A DNA stretch of 6,430 nucleotides. Source: an uncultured Verrucomicrobiae bacterium (GTDB lineage: Bacteria; Verrucomicrobiota; Verrucomicrobiia; Palsa-1439). The number at the start of each line of letters is the position of its first letter. Position 1 is the stretch's first letter. The notes under the pieces were generated by a model that was given only the letters and a program-made list of their open reading frames with translations, had not been told where the DNA came from and did no database searches. The DNA is taken from the NCBI GenBank assembly GCA_937927265.1, contig CALBCO010000055.1, positions 1 to 6,430 of the forward strand, read 5' to 3'. The translations under genes and the position numbers were made by a program. This document shows, one piece after another, positions 1-5,965 of this stretch.

Positions 1-371
1 GGCGCACATTCTCGCTGCCGGTGGTGGCAGCCGTGCTGACGATCATCGGCTATTCGATCAACGACACGATTATTGTGTTCGACCGGGTACGCGAAAACCG
101 CAAGCTACGCGGAGGACGATTGAACTACTTTGACTTGATCAATAGCAGCATCAACCAAACGTTGCCGCGCACGATCCTGACGGCCGGCACAACCTTCCTG
201 ACGGCGATGTCGCTGTACATCTTCGGTGGCCGGGTGATCAATGATTTCGCGTTCATGTTCCTGATCGGCGTCATCACAGGCACGTATTCTTCGATTTACA
301 TCGCCAGTCCGATCGTGCTCTGGTTCCACCGACAGGAATCGAACCGCAAACCCGAACCGGCCAAGGCCTAA
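1..371 (+). CDS. secF: Protein translocase subunit SecF, C-terminal part (possibly the end of a fused SecDF); 5' end outside window
   Basis: SecF works with SecD in the inner membrane, using the proton motive force to help pull proteins out of the SecYEG channel on the far side. The visible frame starts at base 3 and gives about 122 residues up to the TAA at 369-371. The family signature is clear: the IGYSINDTIIVFDRVREN segment, then SINQTLPRTILTAGTT, FGG and finally GTYSSIYIASPIVLW. Three hydrophobic segments are visible, matching the last three of the six SecF membrane helices, followed by a short basic and proline-containing tail. Whether the gene is separate secF or a secDF fusion cannot be told, because the upstream part is missing; fusion is common in the lineages suggested here. 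recJ begins 3 nt after the stop, which suggests co-transcription. The family call is very safe. Confidence 0.95.
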   Translation, partial: RTFSLPVVAAVLTIIGYSINDTIIVFDRVRENRKLRGGRLNYFDLINSSINQTLPRTILTAGTTFLTAMSLYIFGGRVINDFAFMFLIGVITGTYSSIYIASPIVLWFHRQESNRKPEPAKA

Positions 372-374
372 CGC

Positions 375-2024
375 GTGAACCAACGCTGGATCATTGCTGC
401 ACCTGATCCAGTCCTGCGCCAAACCTTGGGGCTGGCACCGGCCATCGTACAGGCGCTCGTCAACCGTGGCTACCGAGACGCCGAGTCGGTCTGTCGGTTT
501 CTCAAGCCTCAACTGCGGCAACTCCACGATCCGTTTCTCCTGCCCGACATGACGGCGGCGGTGGAGCGCATCCGTGCCGGTGGCCGCATCGTTCTTTACG
601 GCGACTATGATGTGGACGGTGTGACCGCTAGCGCATTGCTCTACCGGGTGTTGCGGAAAGCTGGGGCGGATGTCCACTGTTTCTTACCGCACCGACTGGA
701 CGAGGGCTACGGACTGACCGCCGCCGGTCTGCAACGGTGTCTCAAGGAACACCGGCCGGAGTTACTCATCACGGTGGATTGTGGAACCAACGCCATTTCT
801 GAAATCTCATATCTCAAATCCCTCGGCGTGGACGTCATTGTCCTCGACCACCATGAACCACCGGCGGAGTTGCCGGCTTGCGCGGCGTTAGTGAATCCGA
901 AACGCGCCGGCGGCGAACCACTGGCGAGTGTCGGCGTGGCGTTCAAGCTCGCACATGCACTGCTCAAACGTGACCGGGCGTTGGCGGAGCGGATTGATCT
1001 GCGGGAACATCTCGACCTCGTGGCGGTGGGCACGATTGCTGACTTGGTGCCGTTGACAAGGGAGAATCGGATTCTCGCCAAAGCTGGTCTGGAACGGTTG
1101 CCGGCGACGAAGAAGGTTGGGCTACGGGCCTTGCTGAAGGTGGCGGCGGTGCCGGACGAGGTCACGCCGTATCACGTCGGGTTTCGGATCGGTCCGCGAT
1201 TGAACGCGGCGGGCCGGTTGGCTGACGCGATGGCCGCGCTGGAACTGATGTTGACCGAGAACGGCGACCGGGCGCGGGAACTCGCGGCGTTGTTAAACGA
1301 GCACAACGCGAAACGGCAACAGATCGAAGAAAAGATGGTTGCGGCGGCATTGGCGCAGGCCGCAGAGTTCGCCGGTGACCGGGTATTGGTATTGGCGGAC
1401 GATTCGTGGCATGTCGGGGTGATTGGCATTGTCGCCTCACGGGTGTTGCAGGAGTATTACCGGCCGGTAGTGGTGATTGGCGCGGACGGCAAAGGCTCGT
1501 GCCGAAGCATCAACGGGTTTTCCATCGTTGCCGCGCTGACCGAATGCGCAGCGTTGCTCGAGCGGTTTGGCGGTCACGAGATGGCAGCCGGGTTGACGGT
1601 GAAGTCCGATCGCATCGGCAAACTACGGGAATCGCTCAACGAGCACGCAGCACGGGTGCTACAGGCGGAAGATTTAGTGCCTTCGGTCAAGGTAGATGCG
1701 GTGGTCAGGTTGGAGGACATGGATGCCGAGTTTTTTGAGCAACTCCGTCAGTTTGAGCCCTGCGGGATTGGCAATCCGTCTCCGGTGTTCGCGCTCTGCG
1801 GCGTGCGCTTGCGTGGCCAACCGCGGGTCGTTGGTAAAAATCACCTGAAATTTTTTGTGACCGACGGCGAGATTACAGCGGAAGCGGTATGGTGGGGACG
1901 CGGTAACGTGGAGTTGCCGCCTCTGCTGGACGTGGCGTTTGTCCCGGAGTTGAACGATTACCGGGGCGTTGAAACCGTGGTGCTGCGAGTGCGTGATGTT
2001 CGGGCGAGCGGTCGTTCGGCCTGA
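375..2024 (+). CDS. recJ: Single-stranded-DNA-specific exonuclease RecJ
   Basis: RecJ degrades single-stranded DNA 5' to 3' in the cytoplasm, in RecF-pathway recombination, mismatch repair and base excision repair. It is a Mn/Mg-dependent DHH-family phosphoesterase. The 549-residue product is close to the usual length (about 570). The DHH motifs appear in order: GDYDVDG (residues 76-82), VDCG (134-137), DHH (158-160) and GTIADLVPL (219-227), with metal ligands expected at D77, D79, D135, D158-H160 and D223. Next come FRIGPRLNAAGRL (270-282) and the DHHA1 motif GGHEMAAG (399-406), then the C-terminal OB-like domain (about 435-545) with the typical FEPCGIGNP (460-468). The start is GTG, 3 nt after the SecF stop, with only a weak AAGG about 8 nt upstream; coupled translation from secF is likely. 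The last 67 bp overlap the 3' end of lpxA on the other strand. All catalytic motifs are present, so it should be active. Confidence 0.97.
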   Translation: MNQRWIIAAPDPVLRQTLGLAPAIVQALVNRGYRDAESVCRFLKPQLRQLHDPFLLPDMTAAVERIRAGGRIVLYGDYDVDGVTASALLYRVLRKAGADVHCFLPHRLDEGYGLTAAGLQRCLKEHRPELLITVDCGTNAISEISYLKSLGVDVIVLDHHEPPAELPACAALVNPKRAGGEPLASVGVAFKLAHALLKRDRALAERIDLREHLDLVAVGTIADLVPLTRENRILAKAGLERLPATKKVGLRALLKVAAVPDEVTPYHVGFRIGPRLNAAGRLADAMAALELMLTENGDRARELAALLNEHNAKRQQIEEKMVAAALAQAAEFAGDRVLVLADDSWHVGVIGIVASRVLQEYYRPVVVIGADGKGSCRSINGFSIVAALTECAALLERFGGHEMAAGLTVKSDRIGKLRESLNEHAARVLQAEDLVPSVKVDAVVRLEDMDAEFFEQLRQFEPCGIGNPSPVFALCGVRLRGQPRVVGKNHLKFFVTDGEITAEAVWWGRGNVELPPLLDVAFVPELNDYRGVETVVLRVRDVRASGRSA

Positions 2025-2782
2025 CAAATCCCGTTGGGCGACTGGCGAATGAATGCCACAAACTCTCGGGCTTCTGGTGTGGTGAAGGCATCGCCCTGGG
2101 CGAGTGCCTCAGCCATCGAGAGGTTGGAGCGGTAAACCAACCGGTAAAGTTTTTTCAGTTCGCTGATCGCAGTGGGTGCAATACCGGCGCGTTGGAGGCC
2201 AACGGTGTTCAATCCGTGAATTTCGTTGCGTTCGGCCACGGTCGTGAAGGGGGGGGCATCCATGCTGATTCGCGAGAGGCCAGATAGCATGGCAAGGCGG
2301 CCGATGCGGATGAATTGGTGGACAACAGATCCGCCAGACAGAAAGGCACGGTCAGCGACGTGGACATGGCCGGCGAGAAGCACAGCATTGGCCAAGATCA
2401 CACGGTCACCGAGTACGCAGTTGTGGGCCACATGGGAATTCGCCATCAACAGGCAATTGTTTCCGATGATGGTGGCACTCTCCGGGGCGGTGCCGCGGTG
2501 GACGGTGACGTATTCGCGGAAAATGTTGTCGTTGCCAATCGTCAAATAGGACCGGCAGGACCGGTCAAACTTCAAGTCTTGTGGCTCATGACCAAGCACG
2601 GCGCCGATGTGAATTTGGTTGTTGCGTCCGATGGTGGTGTACCCGGTGAGATGGGCACGGGCCATGACGCAAGTGCCGGCCCCGATGCGGACATGCTCGT
2701 CAATGATCGCGTAGGGGCCAACTTCGACGGTCGAGTCTAGCTCGGCTTTCGGGTGAACGATGGCAGTCGGATGAATTGGCAT
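1958..2782 (-). CDS. lpxA: Acyl-ACP--UDP-N-acetylglucosamine O-acyltransferase LpxA, with a C-terminal tail overlapping recJ
   Basis: LpxA catalyses the first step of lipid A synthesis: transfer of a 3-hydroxyacyl chain from ACP to the 3-OH of UDP-GlcNAc in the cytoplasm. The 274-residue product starts with the typical MPIHPTAIVHPKAEL and shows hexapeptide repeats of the left-handed beta-helix over about residues 1-165. It then has the C-terminal helical region with GLQRAG (195-200) and LYRLVYRS (212-219). The catalytic His is expected to be H120 in NSHVAHNC; H117, H139 (AGHV) and H155 (VHQF) also match conserved positions. The recognisable family end is about residue 254 (SPNGICQ). The last 20 residues are Arg/Ser/Thr-rich and lie antisense to the end of recJ, so they look like a stop-codon slide and not a domain. 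No Shine-Dalgarno sequence precedes the ATG; a promoter ends 6 nt upstream of it. Eight C residues in a row (2249-2256) encode part of the conserved DAPPF. The usual partners fabZ, lpxD and lpxB are not beside it. Confidence 0.96.
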   Translation of the reverse strand: MPIHPTAIVHPKAELDSTVEVGPYAIIDEHVRIGAGTCVMARAHLTGYTTIGRNNQIHIGAVLGHEPQDLKFDRSCRSYLTIGNDNIFREYVTVHRGTAPESATIIGNNCLLMANSHVAHNCVLGDRVILANAVLLAGHVHVADRAFLSGGSVVHQFIRIGRLAMLSGLSRISMDAPPFTTVAERNEIHGLNTVGLQRAGIAPTAISELKKLYRLVYRSNLSMAEALAQGDAFTTPEAREFVAFIRQSPNGICQAERPLARTSRTRSTTVSTPR

Positions 2783-2788
2783 GCACGG

Positions 2789-2817
2789 GTTATACCGGCT
2801 CGGGCGCGGCTTGTCGA
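2789..2817 (-). promoter_or_regulatory. Predicted sigma-70-type promoter of lpxA, giving a leaderless mRNA
   Basis: On the minus strand, TCGACA (2812-2817; five of six matches to TTGACA) is followed by exactly 17 nt and then TATAAC (2789-2794; five of six matches to TATAAT). Only 6 nt (CCGTGC) separate TATAAC from the lpxA ATG, so initiation at the usual 7 nt below the -10 box would fall on the A of the ATG. This agrees with the lack of a Shine-Dalgarno sequence. The promoter lies in the 72-bp gap after the DUF5069 gene, so lpxA could be read independently of the upstream genes. It is predicted from sequence only. Confidence 0.6.
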
Positions 2818-2854
2818 GGGTGGAGCAACGGGCGCGCGTTCAGGAGGGGACTGG

Positions 2855-3397
2855 CTACAAGGTTGCAGCCGACGAGCCGGCGGCTTGTTGTTGAATGTAG
2901 GCGATGATTTTTTGGTCGTCATCGCCCGCAGACCAAACATGACGGAGGAAATCAGCGGGATGAATGTTGAGGTTTTGAAGGAACCGCCGGTCGCCGCGGC
3001 AGCCATACATGATTTCGGGCGGCAATTCGCCGCGCAGCTTGGCACGGGCCTTGGCGATGATACGCGGCAACCACTTGATGCCATAGGCTGCCGCGTCTTT
3101 GGCAGGCAGGTCTGCCAGGGGGATGGTTCGTCCGCTCGCTTGCCCTTTCTGTATGGTGAGGAAGAAGTACCGTCGCACCGACGTGATCCGCAGCGCATCG
3201 CCAAACGATGGGGCACCGTCGGTACAGTAGTCTTCAGCAAAGTCGTAAAGTTCCTGTACCGTGCAACCAATGCTGGCGAGGAACGCACATTCCCGTGGGG
3301 TGAGATAGAGAATCGTCTCGCGATTTCCCCGCCGGTATTGGTCAACAGCCTTGTCGTAACAGTGCTGAAACTGGGCGACCCAATCGTAGCCACACAT
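2855..3397 (-). CDS. DUF5069 domain-containing protein, function unknown
   Basis: This is a 180-residue soluble protein with no signal peptide or membrane segment. The C-terminal part (about residues 95-172) matches the DUF5069 pattern as I know it: KWLPRIIAKARAKLRGEL (108-125), then YGCRGDRRFLQNLNI (131-145) and a FLRHVWSAGDDDQKIIAYI-type end. The N-terminal part (about 1-90), with RECAFLASIGCTVQELYDF (35-53), looks like a second helical region; I cannot assign a function to either part. The ATG lies 3 nt after the stop of the CBS-domain gene, and no clear ribosome binding site is present, so translation is probably coupled. That spacing suggests shared expression with the CBS protein, but a common role is only inferred. 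The family call rests on memory of the motif, not on a search. Confidence 0.85.
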   Translation of the reverse strand: MCGYDWVAQFQHCYDKAVDQYRRGNRETILYLTPRECAFLASIGCTVQELYDFAEDYCTDGAPSFGDALRITSVRRYFFLTIQKGQASGRTIPLADLPAKDAAAYGIKWLPRIIAKARAKLRGELPPEIMYGCRGDRRFLQNLNIHPADFLRHVWSAGDDDQKIIAYIQQQAAGSSAATL

Positions 3398-3400
3398 GGC

Positions 3401-3838
3401 TCAAGTGTAGTCACCAGTAATGTAGTTTTCCAGTTGCTCGATGAGGAGTTTCTGGTCGGTGATCATCGTCTTGACCACATCGCCAATGCTGACGACGCCC
3501 ACGAGCTTCCCATTCTCCAGCACGGGGAGGTGGCGGACGTGTTTGTCGGTCATCAGGCCCATACACTGTTCGACGGAATGGGTGGGAGTCACATAGTACA
3601 CACTGCGGGTCATCAACTCGCGTACGGTGGTTTTTTTCGATTCGCGGCCTTTGAGGGCGACCTTTCGGGCATAATCGCGCTCGGAGAAAATCCCGACGAC
3701 TTTTTCCTTGTCCACGACGATCAGCGCTCCGATGTCCTTGTCGGCCATCAGTTGCAGCGCTTCGAACACGGTGGCCGTGGGTGCGATGGTGTGGATCTTA
3801 CCCTTCTTGGCCTGTAGCATTTGTTGTACGCTACTCAT
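3401..3838 (-). CDS. Two-CBS-domain protein (adenine-nucleotide-sensing type)
   Basis: This 145-residue stand-alone Bateman module has CBS1 at about residues 10-62 and CBS2 at about 75-130. Each repeat shows the expected core: DIGALIVVDKEKVVGIFSERD (35-55) and VRHLPVLENGKLVGVVSIGD (101-120). The GIFSERD and GVVSIGD segments are the positions where family members contact the ribose and phosphates of AMP, ATP or similar ligands. No enzymatic or DNA-binding domain is attached, so the protein probably works by binding a partner or a nucleotide; the partner is unknown. A good ribosome binding site (AAAGGAA, about 7 nt before the ATG) supports the start. The gene is followed after 3 nt by the DUF5069 gene. 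A run of seven A residues (3631-3637 on the plus strand as T) encodes the Lys-Lys of ESKKTT. Confidence 0.93.
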   Translation of the reverse strand: MSSVQQMLQAKKGKIHTIAPTATVFEALQLMADKDIGALIVVDKEKVVGIFSERDYARKVALKGRESKKTTVRELMTRSVYYVTPTHSVEQCMGLMTDKHVRHLPVLENGKLVGVVSIGDVVKTMITDQKLLIEQLENYITGDYT

Positions 3839-3878
3839 GGTGCGGTTCCTTTCGTTTGTTTCGCGTTATCCGAGTCGC

Positions 3879-3906
3879 AGATTACTCCAACGCCGCCGCA
3901 GGTCAA
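3879..3906 (-). promoter_or_regulatory. Possible promoter of the CBS-DUF5069 unit
   Basis: On the minus strand, TTGACC (3901-3906; five of six matches to the -35 consensus) is followed by a 16-nt spacer and TAATCT (3879-3884; a weak -10 with three matches). It would give a leader of about 35 nt containing the AAAGGAA ribosome binding site of the CBS gene. The 161-bp gap to the moeB-like gene leaves room for an independent promoter. The -10 is poor, so this is a tentative call. Confidence 0.35.
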
Positions 3907-3959
3907 GGTGCAATCCGCACTTGCGGCAAGCCACTGTGGAAAGCATTGTGATGGCAGTG

Positions 3960-3983
3960 GTGGCCGGATGCGGCGGCGGCCAC
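3960..3983 (-). terminator. GC-rich hairpin after the moeB-like gene; possible weak terminator
   Basis: GTGGCCG (3960-3966) and CGGCCAC (3977-3983) form a perfect 7-bp stem with a 10-nt loop, about 16 nt beyond the moeB-like stop codon on the minus strand. No T-run follows in either direction, so it does not meet the usual intrinsic terminator pattern. It may be an mRNA 3'-end stabilising hairpin or a Rho-dependent pause site. Confidence 0.25.
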
Positions 3984-3999
3984 GTTGCGGGTAGTGGAT

Positions 4000-5205
4000 T
4001 CAATACTGCGGGATTGTGGGATCAATGCGTTTGGCCCAAGCGTTGATTCCACCGGCGACGTTTTTCAGCTTTGGATAACCCTTCTGGCGCAGGAAGTGCA
4101 GGGCGCGAGCGCTGCGGCTGCCCATCTTGCAATGCAGCACGATGAGTTTGTCCTTGGGCAGTTCGGCGTACCGCTTCGGCAGATCCGGTAGCGGTAGTTT
4201 GTAACTGTCTGGAATGACGCCGATTGCAAATTCGTCGGGATTACGCACGTCCACCAACAGGAAATCGTCACCGCGGTCGCGCATGGCCTTGAGTTCCTCG
4301 ACACTGATTTCGTCGGGGCCGAGTTCCTCGTCGGGTTGAGCCGCAATCGAATCGCCGTAGCTCCCAGCGGTTTCGCCTCGGCCGAGACCGCAGAACTCCA
4401 AGTAGTCAATCAACTTGGTGATGGTCGGCTGCGGGCCGCAGAGCGGACAGTGGGGATCTTTGGGGATGTTGTATTCGCGGAAGGTCATCTCCATTGCATC
4501 GCAGCGGAGCAACCGGCCCAGGAGCGGCTGACCTTTGCCCAAGATGAGTTTGATGGCCTCGGTGGCTTGGATGTTGCCGATGATGCCGCAAATCACACCG
4601 AGCACGCCGCCTTCGGCGCAACTTGGCACCAGGCCCGGCGGCGGCGGTTCGGGATACCAGCACCGATAACACGGCCCGCCCAAGTGCGGCGCGAACACGC
4701 TGACCATCCCTTCCCAGCGGAAAATCGAACCATAGACGTTGGGCTTCTGGAGCATCACGCAGGCATCATTGACCAAGTACCGGGTCGGGAAGTTGTCAGT
4801 GCCGTCAATGATGAGGTCGTAGTCCTTGAGGATGGCGAGCGCGTTGTCGCTGGTGAGTTTGACGGGGTGGGGGATGAAGCGCAGGTGGGGGTTGATGGCT
4901 TTGAGTTTTGCTTCGGCACTCTCGAGTTTGTGTTTGCCGACATCGCCGGTGAAATGAAGAATTTGGCGCTGGAGGTTCGAGAAATCCACCGTATCGAATT
5001 CAACCATGCCAATCGTGCCGACACCGGCAGCGGTCAAATAAAGTGCCAACGGCGAGCCAAGCCCGCCGCCGCCGATGAGCAACACTTTGGCCGCCTTGAG
5101 TCGTTCTTGGCCTTCCAACCCGACTTCGGGCAGGATCAGGTGGCGCGAGTAGCGTTTGATCTCTTCGTTCGTGAGTTTTTCGCAATGGGTAATGATCGGG
5201 TTCAT
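4000..5205 (-). CDS. moeB: MoeB/ThiF-type adenylyltransferase with C-terminal rhodanese domain (MoeZ/MOCS3-like)
   Basis: This cytoplasmic E1-like enzyme uses ATP to adenylate the C-terminal Gly-Gly of a small sulfur carrier (MoaD, ThiS or CysO type). The fused rhodanese can then supply persulfide sulfur. Of 401 residues, about 10-265 form the adenylyltransferase: RYSRHLILPEVG (18-29), the nucleotide loop GGGGLG (45-50), FDTVDFSNLQRQ (70-81) and IDGTDNFPTRY (133-143). The zinc cysteines are C179/C182 and C253/C256. C196 in SCAEGGVLG is at the family's conserved cysteine position. After a linker, the rhodanese domain (about 298-395) has its active cysteine at C359 in HCKMGSRSA. GGAG sits 6 nt before the ATG, supporting the start. 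Known relatives serve molybdopterin, thiamine, tRNA-thiolation or CysO-dependent cysteine synthesis, and sequence alone does not decide. A cysteine synthase remnant lies 26 nt upstream on the same strand, hinting at a sulfur or cysteine role. Symbol used in the broad sense. Confidence 0.93.
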   Translation of the reverse strand: MNPIITHCEKLTNEEIKRYSRHLILPEVGLEGQERLKAAKVLLIGGGGLGSPLALYLTAAGVGTIGMVEFDTVDFSNLQRQILHFTGDVGKHKLESAEAKLKAINPHLRFIPHPVKLTSDNALAILKDYDLIIDGTDNFPTRYLVNDACVMLQKPNVYGSIFRWEGMVSVFAPHLGGPCYRCWYPEPPPPGLVPSCAEGGVLGVICGIIGNIQATEAIKLILGKGQPLLGRLLRCDAMEMTFREYNIPKDPHCPLCGPQPTITKLIDYLEFCGLGRGETAGSYGDSIAAQPDEELGPDEISVEELKAMRDRGDDFLLVDVRNPDEFAIGVIPDSYKLPLPDLPKRYAELPKDKLIVLHCKMGSRSARALHFLRQKGYPKLKNVAGGINAWAKRIDPTIPQY

Positions 5206-5231
5206 AGAATCTCCAAGGGTTCAGGTTGAAA

Positions 5232-5471
5232 TTACCAAGGGGATTCGCCCAGCCGCCGCCATCGGGCGGACCGGTCTTTAACGGAGTCGCCGGGATTGCA
5301 CCCCTTGGCGTTAACGAGGACGCCGACACGCGCGTTCGCGGCGAAGAGTCGGCCCAAAGGGATGAACAGGGGCCGGCCCAGGCGTTGGCGCAACGCGGCC
5401 GGGTAGTCCTGCGGACGCAGTGAGGCGTCGAGGCGCGGAATTGTGACAGGTTGGGTCGCGATGGCACTCAT
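5232..5471 (-). pseudogene. Truncated cysteine synthase (cysK/cysM family), N-terminal remnant
   Basis: The 79-codon frame starting at the ATG at 5471 resembles the N-terminus of PLP-dependent cysteine synthases. LGRPLFIPLGRLFAANARV (31-49) corresponds to the usual 'iGNTPLvrL' region. NAKGCNPGDSVKDRSARW (54-71) matches the 'K-x-E-x-x-NPGGSVKDR' motif, in which K65 would carry the PLP Schiff base. After residue 71 the similarity stops; eight unrelated residues follow, then TAA. Full enzymes have about 300 residues, so some three quarters are missing, and only 26 nt remain before the next gene. No Shine-Dalgarno sequence precedes the ATG. The same frame stays open back through the tRNA gene, but that part is not coding. 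An internal deletion joining the gene start to the moeB leader is the simplest explanation. The family call rests on motif recognition only; a short expressed peptide cannot be excluded. Confidence 0.7.
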
Positions 5472-5563
5472 GCCGGTTGCGGCGGAAGATGCGGTGGAGT
5501 TGACCAAATTGCAAGTGCGGGCCGGAGTCAGGTTATCGCCGCGACGAAACAGCTTCAGAGAGC

Positions 5564-5639
5564 TGGTGGAGGTGAGGGGATTCGAACCCCTGACCTCCTC
5601 GTTGCGAACGAGGCGCTCTACCAACTGAGCTACACCCCC
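5564..5639 (-). tRNA. tRNA-Ala (anticodon CGC)
   Basis: The 76-nt minus-strand sequence folds as a full cloverleaf. The acceptor stem is GGGGGTG with CACCTCC, and its only wobble is G3-U70, the main alanine identity pair. The D arm has GCTC/GAGC around AGTTGGTA. The anticodon arm has CCTCG/CGAGG around loop TTCGCAA, giving anticodon CGC (5604-5606), which reads GCG. The variable loop is AGGTC, and the T arm has AGGGG/CCCCT around TTCGAAT. Discriminator A73 and an encoded CCA end the gene (5564-5567). Anticodon and G3-U70 agree, so the identity is secure. A GCG-specific tRNA fits a GC-rich genome. The next minus-strand genes are the cysteine synthase remnant and the moeB-like gene. Confidence 0.98.
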
Positions 5640-5658
5640 CAGCGGGACAATGCGCGCG

Positions 5659-5687
5659 AATGTAGCGGTTCGCCCGGCCTGCGTCAA
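5659..5687 (-). promoter_or_regulatory. Promoter of tRNA-Ala, with GC-rich discriminator
   Basis: On the minus strand, TTGACG (5682-5687; five of six consensus matches) is followed by exactly 17 nt and TACATT (5659-5664; four of six matches). The bases just after the -10 are CGCGCGC, the GC-rich discriminator typical of stringently controlled stable-RNA promoters. Initiation about 7 nt below would leave a leader of about 12-14 nt before G1 of the tRNA. Confidence 0.75.
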
Positions 5688-5745
5688 CGTCACTTTTCTG
5701 CCAACGGCCAGCCGCTGGCACGTGGGGTGCTGGATGGAAAGTGCT

Positions 5746-5928
5746 ATGAAAATAAATCACGGCAAGACACATCATCGGCAGACCGTCACGCTGGGGGAGC
5801 TGGTGGATACCGTCACCAAAATGGCGCACAACGAGCGGTTGGGCGCATTGATTGTGGCCGATTTAATCAACTCGCGAAAGATTCGTTTGGAAGGCCGGTT
5901 TCACAACCGGCGTGTGGTGGTTGGCTGA
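5746..5928 (+). CDS. Small protein of unknown function, 60 residues
   Basis: A basic, soluble 60-residue product from the ATG at 5746, with GGAAAG (5736-5741) 4 nt upstream as a likely ribosome binding site. An in-frame ATG at 5734 would add four residues, and a longer frame from 5650 would run across the tRNA promoter and is unlikely. The core TLGELVDTVTKMAHNE (residues 15-30) followed by RLGALIVADLINSRKIRL (31-48) suggests two helices and a strand, a pattern seen in small winged-helix-like proteins. The end is strand-like (RRVVVG). I do not recognise a named family. Support for a real gene comes from the plausible start, the protein-like sequence and a strong intrinsic terminator 37 nt after the stop. 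It diverges from the tRNA-Ala gene. An inverted repeat (GCCGGTT, 4-nt loop, AACCGGC; 5894-5911) lies within its 3' part. Confidence 0.65.
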   Translation: MKINHGKTHHRQTVTLGELVDTVTKMAHNERLGALIVADLINSRKIRLEGRFHNRRVVVG

Positions 5929-5965
5929 CCTTCCGGCTCGTTGTTGACCAATCAGTCGTCGCGCG

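Noticed and set aside
3631..3637. Seven-A tract in the CBS gene as a programmed frameshift site
   Set aside because: The tract reads TCG AAA AAA ACC in frame, which is not the usual X XXY YYZ phasing, and the gene continues intact to a normal family length.
2753..3817. Long plus-strand open frame (354 codons) opposite the DUF5069 and CBS genes
   Set aside because: It is antisense to two well-recognised proteins, has no family motifs and has a composition expected from a GC-rich shadow frame.
4336..5229. Long plus-strand open frame (297 codons) opposite the moeB-like gene
   Set aside because: The opposite strand carries clear MoeB motifs; this frame has no recognisable domain and is explained as its complement.
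5472..5693. Upstream extension of the cysteine synthase remnant through the tRNA gene
   Set aside because: The residues from the tRNA part (VAQLVERLVRNEEVRGSNP) are the well-known false translation of a tRNA gene, so the frame before the ATG at 5471 is not coding.
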